DNA from: an uncultured Nocardioides sp.
Lineage (GTDB): Bacteria; Actinomycetota; Actinomycetes; Propionibacteriales; Nocardioidaceae
Length of the DNA: 64,000 bases
Reading direction: 5' to 3'
Assembly (NCBI RefSeq): GCF_947489365.1
Contig: NZ_CANLDB010000009.1
Coordinates: forward strand, 62,001 to 126,000
A model generated the notes under the pieces. That model worked only from the letters and a program-made list of their open reading frames with translations, ran no database searches and had not been told where the DNA came from. This document shows, piece by piece, positions 19,760 through 27,959 of the stretch; the stretch's first letter is position 1, and the number at the start of each line of letters is the position of its first letter. The position numbers and the translations under genes were made by a program.

Positions 19760-20932
19760 TCAGCGGGCGGGGTGGCCGGCGGCGAGCTGGGTGGTGCGGA
19801 GGCCCGCCAGGGCGAGGGCGACGACGGCGAGGACGACGGGGGGCGCGACGACGCCGGCGTACGGCGTGAGGACGGTCAGCAGCAGCGGCAGCCCGAAGCC
19901 GACGTAGGTGACGACGTAGAAGAACCCGGTGAGCACGCCACGGCGGGCGGGTGGGGCAAGGGACTCGACGTCGAGCAGGCCCTCACGCAGGCAGAGGCCG
20001 TAGGCGACGCCCATGACGACGCACGCGAGCACGAACAGCGGCAGGCCGACCGAGGCGCCGCCGAGAGCCAGGAGCCCGAAGCCGAGCGCGGAGAACAGCA
20101 GTCCCACGACCCCGGCGCGCGGACCCCAGCCGCGGTGTCGGGCCAGCGTCTGGACCGCGATGCCGCTGCCCAGCGACAGGATCGCCGAGACGCCCATGAG
20201 TAGTGGGCCGTCGAGGCCGGCCGGCAGGCGCGGGGTCAGCGTCACGAGGACGACGGTCGCGCTCGCGAAGACCACGATCGCGACCGGCATCGACCAGGCC
20301 AGGGTGACGGCCACGCCGCGGTGGGGGTCCACGGCGGCCGGCGGTGGGTCGTCGGCGGTACGGCGGACCGGCCGCGGGGTGGCCGGCACGCTCCACCGCA
20401 GCGCCGCCGCGACCGCGGCCAGCGACAGCAGCAGCGACAGCACGAACGGCACCTGGAGGGGGAAGGGCAGGAACTGTGCCACCACCCCGGAGGTGAGCGG
20501 CCCGAACCCGAAGCCGGCGGTGAGGAACACCCCGGCCAGCACGGTGCCGCGGGTGCCGCCGAGGTCCCCGGCCCAGGCGGTGCCCGCGCCGGTCGTGAGG
20601 CCGGCGCCGAGGCCCACCACGAAGCGCCCGAGCAGCAGCCCGGCGGGCTCGTGCCACGACAGCAGGACGACGGTCCCGCACGCGGCGAGCAACGCCCCCG
20701 GCAGGACGACGGCCGGCCGCCCCACCCGGTCGGACAGACCGCCGCCGAGGAACAGCCCGGGCACCAGCCCCACGGCGTACAGACCGAAGACGGCGTCGAT
20801 CAGCGCCACCGACAGGCCCTCGCGGCCCGTGAGGACGGGGATCGTCGCCGAGAAGTGGTTCGCGGCCCAGCCCGTCGCCAGCAGGACGCCCAGCACGCCG
20901 GCCAGGGCACGGGAGTCGCGCACGCGCGGCAT
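19760..20932 (-). CDS. MFS family transporter
   Basis: This 390-residue hydrophobic protein has about twelve predicted membrane helices in two halves. It shows the MFS cytoplasmic loop signature between helices 2 and 3 ('GGGLSDRVGRPAVVLPGALL') and a long polar central loop around 'PRPVRRTADDPPPAAVDPH'. The substrate cannot be assigned. The ATG at 20932 was chosen because the hydrophobic sequence begins soon after; the frame stays open upstream into the divergent pyrD promoter region. Confidence 0.82.
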   Translation of the reverse strand: MPRVRDSRALAGVLGVLLATGWAANHFSATIPVLTGREGLSVALIDAVFGLYAVGLVPGLFLGGGLSDRVGRPAVVLPGALLAACGTVVLLSWHEPAGLLLGRFVVGLGAGLTTGAGTAWAGDLGGTRGTVLAGVFLTAGFGFGPLTSGVVAQFLPFPLQVPFVLSLLLSLAAVAAALRWSVPATPRPVRRTADDPPPAAVDPHRGVAVTLAWSMPVAIVVFASATVVLVTLTPRLPAGLDGPLLMGVSAILSLGSGIAVQTLARHRGWGPRAGVVGLLFSALGFGLLALGGASVGLPLFVLACVVMGVAYGLCLREGLLDVESLAPPARRGVLTGFFYVVTYVGFGLPLLLTVLTPYAGVVAPPVVLAVVALALAGLRTTQLAAGHPAR

Positions 20933-21017
20933 CCTCGCACCTGCGCTGCTGTTAGATTCACCCGCAGCCCGCCGAGCGGCGCGGCTCCCGGGGTACGTCG
21001 CGAGGAGGGCCGGAGGC

Positions 21018-22079
21018 GTGAGCACCTACCGACGCCTCTTCGACGTCGTCGCCACCCGGGTGGACGCCGAGCGGGCGCACCGGGTCGGCTTCGCCGCCGT
21101 CCGCGCCGCCCGCCCCGTCCTCACCCGGACGGCGGGACCCCGTCCCGTGCCCGGCGCCGGTCCGGTCACCGCGATGGGCCTGACGTTCGCGCACCCCCTC
21201 GGGCTGGCCGCGGGCTTCGACAAGAACGCCGTCGGCGTCGACGCGCTCGCCGGTCTCGGCTTCTCCCACGTCGAGGTCGGCACCGTCACCGGCCGTCCTC
21301 AGCCCGGGAACCCCCGCCCGCGCCTGTTCCGCCTCCCGGCCGACCGCGCTGTGGTGAACCGCATGGGCTTCAACAACGCCGGCGCCGAGGCCGTCGCCTC
21401 CCGCCTCGCCCTGCGGGCGGCGCGGGCCGCCCACACCGGGCGCGCCACCGACGTCGTCCTCGGCGTGAACATCGGCAAGTCCCGGGTCGTCCCCGACTCC
21501 GACGCCGTCGCCGACCACGTGCTGAGCGCCGGGCTCCTCGCGCCGTACGCCGACTACCTCGTCGTCAACGTCAGCTCGCCCAACACCCCGGGCCTGCGCG
21601 ACCTGCAGAACGTCGAGCGTCTCGAGCCCATCCTCACCGCGGTACGACGGCGCGCCGACGCCGCGACCCCGCTCCGCACGAGCCCGCTCCCGCTGCTGGT
21701 GAAGATCGCGCCCGACCTGGCGGACGACGACGTCCTCGCCGTCGCCGACCTCGCCGTGGCGCAGGGCCTGGACGGGATCGTCGCGACCAACACGACCATC
21801 TCCCGCGACGGCCTGCTCAGCCCGCCGCAGGCGGTGGCCGCCGCCGGGGCCGGCGGGCTGTCCGGGGCACCGCTGGCCACTCGCTCCCGCGAGGTGCTCC
21901 GCCTGCTGCGCCGCCGCGTCGGCGACCGCCTCACCCTGGTGTCGGTCGGCGGCCTGACCGACGCCGCCGACGCCTCCGAGCGCCTCCGGGACGGCGCGAC
22001 GCTGCTGCAGACCTACACCGGCTTCGTCTACGAGGGCCCCTCCTTCGTGCGACGCACCGTGGCGGGGATCGTCCCGTGA
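21018..22079 (+). CDS. pyrD: dihydroorotate dehydrogenase (quinone), class 2
   Basis: PyrD (353 residues) oxidises dihydroorotate to orotate using FMN and passes electrons to quinone at the membrane. The class 2 N-terminal helical extension is present, followed by 'LGLAAGFDKNAVGVDAL', 'GTVTGRPQPGNPRPRLFR', 'NRMGFNNAGA' and 'VVNVSSPNTPGLRDLQ', which has Ser as the catalytic base. The GTG at 21018 follows GGAGGGCCGGAGG. No PyrR element precedes it. The GTGA overlap with pyrK couples the genes, although a class 2 enzyme does not need PyrK. Confidence 0.95.
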   Translation: MSTYRRLFDVVATRVDAERAHRVGFAAVRAARPVLTRTAGPRPVPGAGPVTAMGLTFAHPLGLAAGFDKNAVGVDALAGLGFSHVEVGTVTGRPQPGNPRPRLFRLPADRAVVNRMGFNNAGAEAVASRLALRAARAAHTGRATDVVLGVNIGKSRVVPDSDAVADHVLSAGLLAPYADYLVVNVSSPNTPGLRDLQNVERLEPILTAVRRRADAATPLRTSPLPLLVKIAPDLADDDVLAVADLAVAQGLDGIVATNTTISRDGLLSPPQAVAAAGAGGLSGAPLATRSREVLRLLRRRVGDRLTLVSVGGLTDAADASERLRDGATLLQTYTGFVYEGPSFVRRTVAGIVP

Positions 22080-22960
22080 CCACGCCCACCGCCGAGGCCC
22101 CGACCGGCCCGCGCCACGTCACCGGCGAGATCCTCACCACCAAGAAGGTGGGCGCCTACCAGCACCTCACGCTGGCCGTGCCCGACGTCGCCGAGCGCGC
22201 CCGCCCCGGCACCTTCGTCGCGCTGCCCGCCGGCGAGGGCCGGATGGGGCGCCGTGCGTTCTGGATCCGCGGCGTCCGCACGGTCGGCGGGTTCGGCAGT
22301 GCGGTCGAGGTCGTCGTCGACCCGACCGGACCGGGCAGCCGCTGGCTCGCCGCGCAGCCCGCCGGCACCCGGCTGGAGGTCACCGGCCCGCTGGGACGCC
22401 CGTTCTCCCTGCCCCGCGACCCCGTCTCGTGCGTGCTCGTCGGCGAGGGCTACTCCGCCGCCTGCCTCTTCCCGCTCGCGTCCCGGCTCAAGGAGCGCGG
22501 CTGCACCGTCGTCATCCTGCTCGCCGCCGCCGACGAGTCGCGCCTGCTCGCCGCCCTGGAGGCCCGTCGTACGGCGCGGTCGGTCACCGTCGTGACCGGC
22601 GACGGCTCCGTCGGCCGCTCCGGTGCGGGTGCCCCGCTGGCCGACCTGGTCGCCGCCGCCCTCCCCGAGGTCCTGCAGCGCGCCGCCGCCGACGTCGTGT
22701 ACGCCGCCGCGCCCGCCGCGACCCTGGCCCGGGTGGCCCGCGCGGCCGAGGACGTCGGCGCCTGGAGCCAGACCGCCCTCGAGCAGCCCGGGCCCTGCCT
22801 CACCGGCCTGTGCCAGGGCTGCGCCGTGCCGGTCGTCGGCGAGGACCGGCTGGTCCGCATGGTCCGCGGCTGCACCGAGGGTCCCGTGCTGCGCGGCGAC
22901 CGCGTCCGGTGGGACGACCTCGGCGGCGTGCCCGCCCCCGTCGACCAGGGAGCGCTCTGA
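22076..22960 (+). CDS. pyrK: dihydroorotate dehydrogenase electron transfer subunit (PyrK-type)
   Basis: The 294-residue protein has the ferredoxin-reductase layout of PyrK. It comprises a FAD-binding barrel ('PGTFVALPAGEGRMGRRAFW', 'GPGSRWLA'), a nucleotide-binding half ('LVGEGYSAACLFPLASRLK') and a C-terminal [2Fe-2S] site with four Cys in 'CLTGLCQGCAVPVV...GC' (spacing 4, 2, 16). PyrK normally pairs with class 1B PyrD and reduces NAD. Here it sits between a class 2 pyrD and a class 1B-like gene that lacks the catalytic Cys. Confidence 0.88.
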   Translation: MTTPTAEAPTGPRHVTGEILTTKKVGAYQHLTLAVPDVAERARPGTFVALPAGEGRMGRRAFWIRGVRTVGGFGSAVEVVVDPTGPGSRWLAAQPAGTRLEVTGPLGRPFSLPRDPVSCVLVGEGYSAACLFPLASRLKERGCTVVILLAAADESRLLAALEARRTARSVTVVTGDGSVGRSGAGAPLADLVAAALPEVLQRAAADVVYAAAPAATLARVARAAEDVGAWSQTALEQPGPCLTGLCQGCAVPVVGEDRLVRMVRGCTEGPVLRGDRVRWDDLGGVPAPVDQGAL

Positions 22961-23859
22961 TGGGGCGCCACGTCGCGACGACCACGCATCCGGGGCCCGT
23001 CCTGGTCGCGGCCGGCTGCGGCGGCACCGGCCGCGAGCTCGCGTCGTACGGCGACCTGTCCGCGCTCGGCGGCTTCGTCACCCGCACCATCACCCTGCGA
23101 CCCCGCCCCGGCGGCCCGCAGCCGCGGGTCGTGGAGTCGCCGTCCGGGCTGCTGCACGCCGTCGGCCTGCAGAACCCCGGCCTCGACCGCTTCCTCGCCA
23201 CCGAGCTGCCCTGGCTGGTCCGCGCCGGCGCCCGGGTCGTGGTGTCGATCGCGGGGGAGACCGTCGCCGAGCACGCCGAGCTCGCCCGCCGCGTGGGCCA
23301 GTCGCCGGGGGTCGCCGCCCTGGAGGTCGACCTCGCCGAGCCCGACCCGACCGACTGGGGCCTGGTCGAGACCCGGGAGCCGATGGCCTCCGGTCTCGTC
23401 GCCACCCGCATCGTCGCCACCTGCCGCCGCGAGCTGCCCCGCGACGTCCCGGTCCTGGCGAAGGTCCGCCTGGACCCGCTGCGCGTGCTCGACCAGGCAC
23501 TCGGCCTGGCCGAGGCCGGCGCCGACGGTCTCGTCGTCGGGCACTCCCTGCCCGCCCTGATGCCCGACGGGCGCCACGCCGGCCTCAGCGGGCCGTCGCT
23601 CTTCGCCGTGGCCCGTCGCTGCGTCGCCGAGGTCCACGCGGGCCTGCCGACCCTGCCCGTGATCGGCTGCGGGGGCGTGGCCACCGCCGAGGACGCGCGC
23701 GCCATGCTCGCCGCCGGGGCGGTCTCCGTGCAGGTCGGGTCCGCGATGCTCACCGACCCGACCACCGCCCACCGGATCAGCGCCGAGCTCGCCGCGGACG
23801 CCGCGGCCGCCGCGGAGTCCACCGGCGCCGGGACCCGGGTCGGCGAGGCACTGGCGTGA
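22960..23859 (+). CDS. class 1B dihydroorotate dehydrogenase-like protein lacking the catalytic SCPN motif
   Basis: The 299-residue protein follows the class 1B PyrD fold along its whole length: 'VLVAAGCGGTGRELASYGDL' for the start, 'TRTITLRPRPGGPQPRVVES', 'LLHAVGLQNPGLDRFL', and the phosphate-binding end 'IGCGGVATAEDARAMLAAGA' then 'VQVGSAMLTDP'. The 'NxSCPN' loop with the catalytic Cys is replaced by 'ALEVDLAEPDPTDW', and the usual 'NT' after the sheet is 'GHSLPAL'. Dihydroorotate oxidation by this protein is therefore doubtful; flavin binding may persist. The ATG overlaps the pyrK stop by one base and the stop overlaps pyrF. Confidence 0.78.
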   Translation: MGRHVATTTHPGPVLVAAGCGGTGRELASYGDLSALGGFVTRTITLRPRPGGPQPRVVESPSGLLHAVGLQNPGLDRFLATELPWLVRAGARVVVSIAGETVAEHAELARRVGQSPGVAALEVDLAEPDPTDWGLVETREPMASGLVATRIVATCRRELPRDVPVLAKVRLDPLRVLDQALGLAEAGADGLVVGHSLPALMPDGRHAGLSGPSLFAVARRCVAEVHAGLPTLPVIGCGGVATAEDARAMLAAGAVSVQVGSAMLTDPTTAHRISAELAADAAAAAESTGAGTRVGEALA

Positions 23860-24704
23860 CCCCCTTCGGCCCCCGTCTCCACGCCGCCCTCGCCGACCGC
23901 GGCCGGATGTGCGTCGGCATCGACCCCCACCCCGGCCTCCTCGCCGCCTGGGGCCTGCCCGACGACGTCACCGGGCTCGAGCGCTTCGCCCGCGACGCGG
24001 TCGCCGTCCTCGGCCCGCTGTCCCCGGTCCTCAAGCCGCAGGCCGCCTTCTTTGAGCGCTTCGGCAGCGCCGGCGTCGCCGTCCTCGCCCGCACGCTCGC
24101 CGACGTCCGGGCGACCGGCGCGCTCGCCCTGCTGGACGCCAAGCGCGGCGACATCGGCTCCACCTCCGCGGCGTACGCCGACGGGCTGCTCGACCCCGCC
24201 AGCGACCTCGCCGGCGACGCGGTCACCCTCAGCCCCTACCTCGGCCTCGGGTCCCTCGACCCGTTCGTCACGGCCGCCCGCGCCCACGGCGGCGGCCTGT
24301 TCGTCCTCGCGCTGACCTCGAACCCGGAGGGCGCCGCGGTGCAGCACGCCCGCAGCGAGGACGGACGGAGCGTCGCCCAGGGCGTGCTCGAGGGCCTGCG
24401 CGCGCTGAACCGCGAGGAGGGCGCCGGGCCGCTGGGCTCGTTCGGTGCCGTCGTCGGGGCCACCGCGACCCTGCCCGACGGCACGGACGCGAGCCTCCTC
24501 GACATCGGCGGGCCGCTCCTGCTGCCCGGCGTCGGTGCCCAGGGCGCCGGCGTGGACGACGTACGTCGCCTCGTGGGCGAGGCGGCGCCCGCCGCGCTGC
24601 CGAGCACCTCCCGCGAGGTCCTCGGCGCCGGACCCGACCCCGCCGCGCTCGCGGACGCCTGCCGCGCCGCCCAGGCGCAGGCAGCGGTGCTGGGCGGGCC
24701 GTGA
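23856..24704 (+). CDS. pyrF: orotidine 5'-phosphate decarboxylase (type 2)
   Basis: PyrF (282 residues) makes UMP, the last step of de novo pyrimidine synthesis. The long actinobacterial type 2 form is recognised by 'MCVGIDPHPGLLAAWGLP', 'VLKPQAAFFERFG' and the catalytic 'LDAKRGDIGST' near residue 92. The GTG at 23856 overlaps the preceding stop (GTGA). Confidence 0.95.
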   Translation: MTPFGPRLHAALADRGRMCVGIDPHPGLLAAWGLPDDVTGLERFARDAVAVLGPLSPVLKPQAAFFERFGSAGVAVLARTLADVRATGALALLDAKRGDIGSTSAAYADGLLDPASDLAGDAVTLSPYLGLGSLDPFVTAARAHGGGLFVLALTSNPEGAAVQHARSEDGRSVAQGVLEGLRALNREEGAGPLGSFGAVVGATATLPDGTDASLLDIGGPLLLPGVGAQGAGVDDVRRLVGEAAPAALPSTSREVLGAGPDPAALADACRAAQAQAAVLGGP

Positions 24705-25144
24705 GCGCCCGCACGGCCCTGCTCGCCCCCCTCGTCCTCGTGGCCGGCCTGACGGTGGGCTGCGGGGACCAGACCGACCGGTACTGCGACGCCGTCACCG
24801 ACAACCAGGACCGCCTCGGCGAGATCGCCGGCTCCGGCGACGCGCTCGCGCTCTTCGAGGCGCGCGACGTCTACCGCGACCTGGCCGAGGAGGCCCCCGA
24901 CGACATCGCGGACGACTGGGACCTCGTCCTCGACCGGATCGACGTCCTCGAGGACACCCTCGACGAGGCGGACGTCGACCCCGCGACGTACGACCCCCGC
25001 GACCCGCCGTCCGGGCTCTCGTCGCAGGAGCGGGCCCGCATCCGCCAGGCCGCCGACGACCTCGCCGCTCCCGAGGCGGTGCGCGCGATGGACGACGTCG
25101 AGCAGCAGGCCCTCGACGTCTGCGGCACGCCGCTGCGGGTGTGA
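24701..25144 (+). CDS. small secreted lipoprotein, function unknown
   Basis: The 147-residue protein has a signal peptide ending in a near-lipobox 'VAGLTVGCGDQ', which predicts a lipid-anchored Cys around residue 21. The rest is strongly acidic and helical ('DDIADDWDLVLDRIDVLEDT') with two further Cys that could form a disulfide (near residues 28 and 141). I do not recognise a family. The GTGA overlap with pyrF suggests it is translated with the pyr genes. Confidence 0.7.
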   Translation: MSARTALLAPLVLVAGLTVGCGDQTDRYCDAVTDNQDRLGEIAGSGDALALFEARDVYRDLAEEAPDDIADDWDLVLDRIDVLEDTLDEADVDPATYDPRDPPSGLSSQERARIRQAADDLAAPEAVRAMDDVEQQALDVCGTPLRV

Positions 25145-25158
25145 GCCGCCCGCGGAAC

Positions 25159-25200
25159 CCCACGAGCACACCTGTGCCCCCGATTGCCGGGGGCCGTGGG
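25159..25200 (+). terminator. two-part hairpin terminating the pyrD-pyrK-pyrF unit
   Basis: An inner stem GCCCCC/GGGGGC (25176-25181 with 25189-25194) is nested inside an outer stem CCCACG/CGTGGG (25159-25164 with 25195-25200). It lies 14 bases after the lipoprotein stop and before mihF. It lacks a T tract. Confidence 0.65.
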
Positions 25201-25254
25201 CATCTGACAGATTGACCCGACCGGCCCAGCCGTCGACGACGAGGACTCCTTTCC

Positions 25255-25581
25255 GTGGCACTGCCCCCCCTGACGCCCGAGCAACGCCAGGCCGCTCTGG
25301 ACAAGGCCGCGGCATCCCGCAGAGAGCGCGCCGAGGTCAAGAACCGCCTCAAGCACGGCGGCGGCTCGCTGGTCGAGGTGCTGGCGGAGGGCGAGCGCAA
25401 CGAGGTCGTCGGGAAGATGAAGGTCGTCGACCTCCTGCAGTCCGTCCCGGGCTTCGGCAAGGTCCGCGCCCGTCAGACGATGGAGCGGCTCGGCATCGCG
25501 GAGTCCCGTCGCGTGCGCGGGCTCGGCGCGAAGCAGCTGGCGGCCCTGCGCCACGAGTTCGGTCCGCGCGACGGCGCGTGA
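25255..25581 (+). CDS. mihF: integration host factor, actinobacterial type (mIHF)
   Basis: mIHF (108 residues) is a nucleoid-associated DNA-binding protein essential in mycobacteria. The signature segments are 'VKNRLKHGGGSLVEVLAEGE', 'KMKVVDLLQSVPGFGKVRAR' (a helix-hairpin-helix-like DNA-binding unit) and 'IAESRRVRGLGAKQ'. The GTG at 25255 gives the normal length. It directly precedes gmk, with a GTGA overlap, the usual actinobacterial order. Confidence 0.95.
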   Translation: MALPPLTPEQRQAALDKAAASRRERAEVKNRLKHGGGSLVEVLAEGERNEVVGKMKVVDLLQSVPGFGKVRARQTMERLGIAESRRVRGLGAKQLAALRHEFGPRDGA

Positions 25582-26195
25582 ACGACTCCCCGAGCAGCCC
25601 CCCGAGCGACTCCCCGGACGTCCCCGGGACGTCCCGGCTCGTCGTCCTGGCCGGCCCCACCGCGGTCGGCAAGGGCACGGTCGCCGCCGCGGTCCGCGCC
25701 GACCACCCGGAGGTCTGGCTGTCGGTCTCCGCGACGACCCGACCGCCGCGCCCCGGTGAGGTGGACGGCGTCCACTACCGGTTCGTGACCCCCGAGCGGT
25801 TCGACGCCATGGTCGCCGAGGGCGAGCTGCTCGAGTGGGCGGTCGTCCACGGCACCCACCGCTACGGCACACCCCGCGCCCCGGTCGAGGCCGCCCTCGC
25901 CGAGGGACGACCCGCCCTGCTCGAGATCGACCTCCAGGGGGCCCGCCAGGTGCGGGCGACCATGCCCGAGGCGCTGTTCGTGTTCCTGAGCCCGCCGACG
26001 TGGGACGAGCTCGTGCGCCGGCTGGTCGGGCGCGGCACCGAGACCGAGGCCGAGCGGGAGCGTCGCCTCGCCACCGCGCGCACGGAGCTGGCCGCCGAGG
26101 CGGAGTTCGACGTCACCGTCGTCAACCACGAAGTTCGTGCCGCCGCGCAGGAGTTGGTAACGTTGCTGACGTCCGTGTCCGGCCGTCGCCGCTGA
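25578..26195 (+). CDS. gmk: guanylate kinase
   Basis: Gmk (205 residues) phosphorylates GMP to GDP. The P-loop 'LAGPTAVGKGTVAAA' is near residue 25. The GMP-binding region 'VSATTRPPRPGEVDGVHYRF' and 'EWAVVHGTHRYGTP' follow, with 'LLEIDLQGARQVR' as the Walker B-like segment. Compared with E. coli Gmk there is a ~15-residue Ser/Pro-rich N-terminal extension. The GTG overlaps the mihF stop. Confidence 0.96.
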   Translation: MNDSPSSPPSDSPDVPGTSRLVVLAGPTAVGKGTVAAAVRADHPEVWLSVSATTRPPRPGEVDGVHYRFVTPERFDAMVAEGELLEWAVVHGTHRYGTPRAPVEAALAEGRPALLEIDLQGARQVRATMPEALFVFLSPPTWDELVRRLVGRGTETEAERERRLATARTELAAEAEFDVTVVNHEVRAAAQELVTLLTSVSGRRR

Positions 26196-26247
26196 AGCGC
26201 ACGTCCGTCGACACCCCGGTTACTCCGAGCACCAGCGAGGTCCACCT

Positions 26248-26577
26248 GTGTCTGCCCCTCCCATCGACGCCCAGGGCGTGACCAACCCGTCCATCGACGA
26301 CCTGCTGACGAAGACCGACAGCAAGTACCAGCTCGTGCTCTACAGCGCCAAGCGCGCCCGCCAGATCAACGCGTACTACTCCCAGCTCGGCGAGGGCCTG
26401 CTCGAGTACGTCGGCCCGCTGGTCGACACGCACGTGCAGGAGAAGCCGCTGTCGATCGCGCTCCGCGAGATCAACGACGACCTGCTCACCTGCGAGGAGG
26501 CCGACCCGGCCGAGCTGGCTGCCGAGGAGGCCGCCATGCAGGCCGCCACGGAGGCCGGTCCCGCGTTCGAGGAGTGA
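26248..26577 (+). CDS. rpoZ: RNA polymerase omega subunit
   Basis: Omega (109 residues) helps assemble the RNA polymerase beta' subunit. The conserved start 'GVTNPSIDDLLTKTDSKYQL' and 'SAKRARQINAYYSQLGEGLL' are clear, followed by an acidic, Glu/Ala-rich tail typical of actinobacteria. The GTG at 26248 is preceded by GCGAGG at a seven-base spacing. It overlaps coaBC by four bases. Confidence 0.96.
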   Translation: MSAPPIDAQGVTNPSIDDLLTKTDSKYQLVLYSAKRARQINAYYSQLGEGLLEYVGPLVDTHVQEKPLSIALREINDDLLTCEEADPAELAAEEAAMQAATEAGPAFEE

Positions 26578-27836
26578 CCGGCTCCCACGTCGGATCCCAC
26601 GGCGGCCCGCGGGTCGTCCTTGGCGTCGCCGGCGGCATCGCGGCCTACAAGGCCTGCGAGCTGCTGCGCGGCCTCACCGAGTCCGGGCACGCCGTGACCG
26701 TCGTCCCGACCGCCAGCGCGCTGGAGTTCGTGGGTGCGCCCACGTGGGCCGCCCTGTCGGGCCGGCCGGTGGTGGCCGACGTCTGGTCGGCGGTCCACGA
26801 GGTGCCCCACGTGCGGATCGGCCGTGAGGCCGAGCTGCTCGTCGTCGCGCCCGCCACCGCGGACCTGCTGGCCAAGGCCGCCCACGGGCTGGCCGACGAC
26901 CTGCTGACCAACACCCTGCTCACCGCGCGCTGCCCGGTGCTGATGGCCCCGGCGATGCACACCGAGATGTGGGAGCACCCCGCCACCCGCGCCAACGTCG
27001 CCACGCTGCGTGAGCGCGGTGTCCACGTGCTCGACCCCGACTCCGGGCGCCTGACCGGCGCGGACACCGGCCGCGGCCGCCTGCCGCACCCCGACGCGAT
27101 CCTCGAGGCCGCCCGCGACCTCCTGCTGCGCGGCGAGCGGGGCACCGACCTCGCCGGTCGGCACGTGGTGGTGTCCGCCGGCGGCACCCGTGAGGCGCTC
27201 GACCCGGTGCGCTTCCTCGGCAACCGCTCCTCGGGCCGTCAGGGTCAGGCGCTCGCCGTCGCCGCGCTGGGGCGCGGCGCCCGCGTCACGCTCGTGCGCG
27301 CCCACGTCGACCGGCCGACCCCCGCCGGGGTCGAGGTCGTCGAGGTCGACTCGACCTCCGACCTGCGCGACGCCGTCCTCGCCGCGGCCGCCGACGCCGA
27401 CGCCGTGGTCATGGCGGCCGCGCCCGCGGACTTCACCCCCGCCTCGGCGAGCGCGACGAAGATCAAGAAGACCGACGACGCGAGCGTCCCGTCGCTCGAC
27501 CTCGTGCAGACGCCCGACGTCCTCCGCGAGCTCGGGGCGACGCGACCCGGCGGCCGCGGCCAGGTGGTCGTGGGCTTCGCCGCCGAGACCGGCGGCGACG
27601 GCCACGACGTGCTGGACCTCGCGCTGGACAAGTTGCGCCGCAAGGGCTGCGACCTGCTCGTGCTCAACGACGTCGGCGAGGGCCGGGTGTTCGGCCGCCC
27701 CGACACCGAGGCGGTCGTCCTGGCCGCGGACGGCGCCGAGCCGGCGCCGGTGCCGGCGGGCGTGAAGGGTGCGCTCGCGCACGTCGTGTGGGACGAGGTC
27801 GTCCGACGTCTCCCCGTCGACCGACCGGCGTCCTGA
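26574..27836 (+). CDS. coaBC: bifunctional phosphopantothenoylcysteine decarboxylase / phosphopantothenate-cysteine ligase
   Basis: CoaBC (420 residues) performs two steps of coenzyme A synthesis. The N-terminal CoaC flavoprotein half has 'VLGVAGGIAAYKACELLR', 'LVVAPATADLLAKAAHGLAD' and 'APAMHTEMWEHPA'. The C-terminal CoaB half starts near residue 195 with 'VVSAGGTREALDPVRFLGN' and 'RSSGRQG', with 'KIKK' and 'GFAAET' later. The segment equivalent to E. coli 'ACGDxGxGR' reads 'TGADTGRGRL', so the Cys seen in E. coli is absent; I believe this is common in actinobacteria but could not check. GTG start overlaps rpoZ. Confidence 0.95.
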   Translation: MTGSHVGSHGGPRVVLGVAGGIAAYKACELLRGLTESGHAVTVVPTASALEFVGAPTWAALSGRPVVADVWSAVHEVPHVRIGREAELLVVAPATADLLAKAAHGLADDLLTNTLLTARCPVLMAPAMHTEMWEHPATRANVATLRERGVHVLDPDSGRLTGADTGRGRLPHPDAILEAARDLLLRGERGTDLAGRHVVVSAGGTREALDPVRFLGNRSSGRQGQALAVAALGRGARVTLVRAHVDRPTPAGVEVVEVDSTSDLRDAVLAAAADADAVVMAAAPADFTPASASATKIKKTDDASVPSLDLVQTPDVLRELGATRPGGRGQVVVGFAAETGGDGHDVLDLALDKLRRKGCDLLVLNDVGEGRVFGRPDTEAVVLAADGAEPAPVPAGVKGALAHVVWDEVVRRLPVDRPAS

Positions 27837-27856
27837 CCCGCCCCACGGGGTGCGGG
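27837..27856 (+). terminator. hairpin after coaBC
   Basis: CCCGC (27837-27841) pairs with GCGGG (27852-27856) directly after the coaBC stop. It is short and lacks a T tract. Confidence 0.35.
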
Positions 27857-27898
27857 ACCAGCATCCGTGCGGTTTCCACCGATCACCACCGTCCTGGT

Positions 27899-27904
27899 TA
27901 GGGT
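27899..27904 (+). promoter_or_regulatory. candidate -10 box of metK
   Basis: TAGGGT lies 55 bases before the metK start, after the short hairpin at the end of coaBC. The leader is too short for a SAM riboswitch and shows no such structure. Confidence 0.5.
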
Positions 27905-27959
27905 TGCCGCGACGTGGACCCGGTGGGTCCGCCCCACCCGAGCGAGCAGGAGCTGAGCC

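Noticed and set aside
20940..21017. Third PyrR-binding element upstream of pyrD
   Set aside because: There is no TCCnGnGAGG loop and no TCCTT/AAGGA pairing; only a promoter-like TTAGATT and a plain Shine-Dalgarno are present.
22960..23859. Frameshifted or broken pyrD
   Set aside because: The frame is intact, full length and overlaps both neighbours. The catalytic loop is substituted rather than disrupted.
27837..27959. SAM riboswitch upstream of metK
   Set aside because: The 123-base gap lacks SAM-I core motifs and is largely a short hairpin and a promoter.
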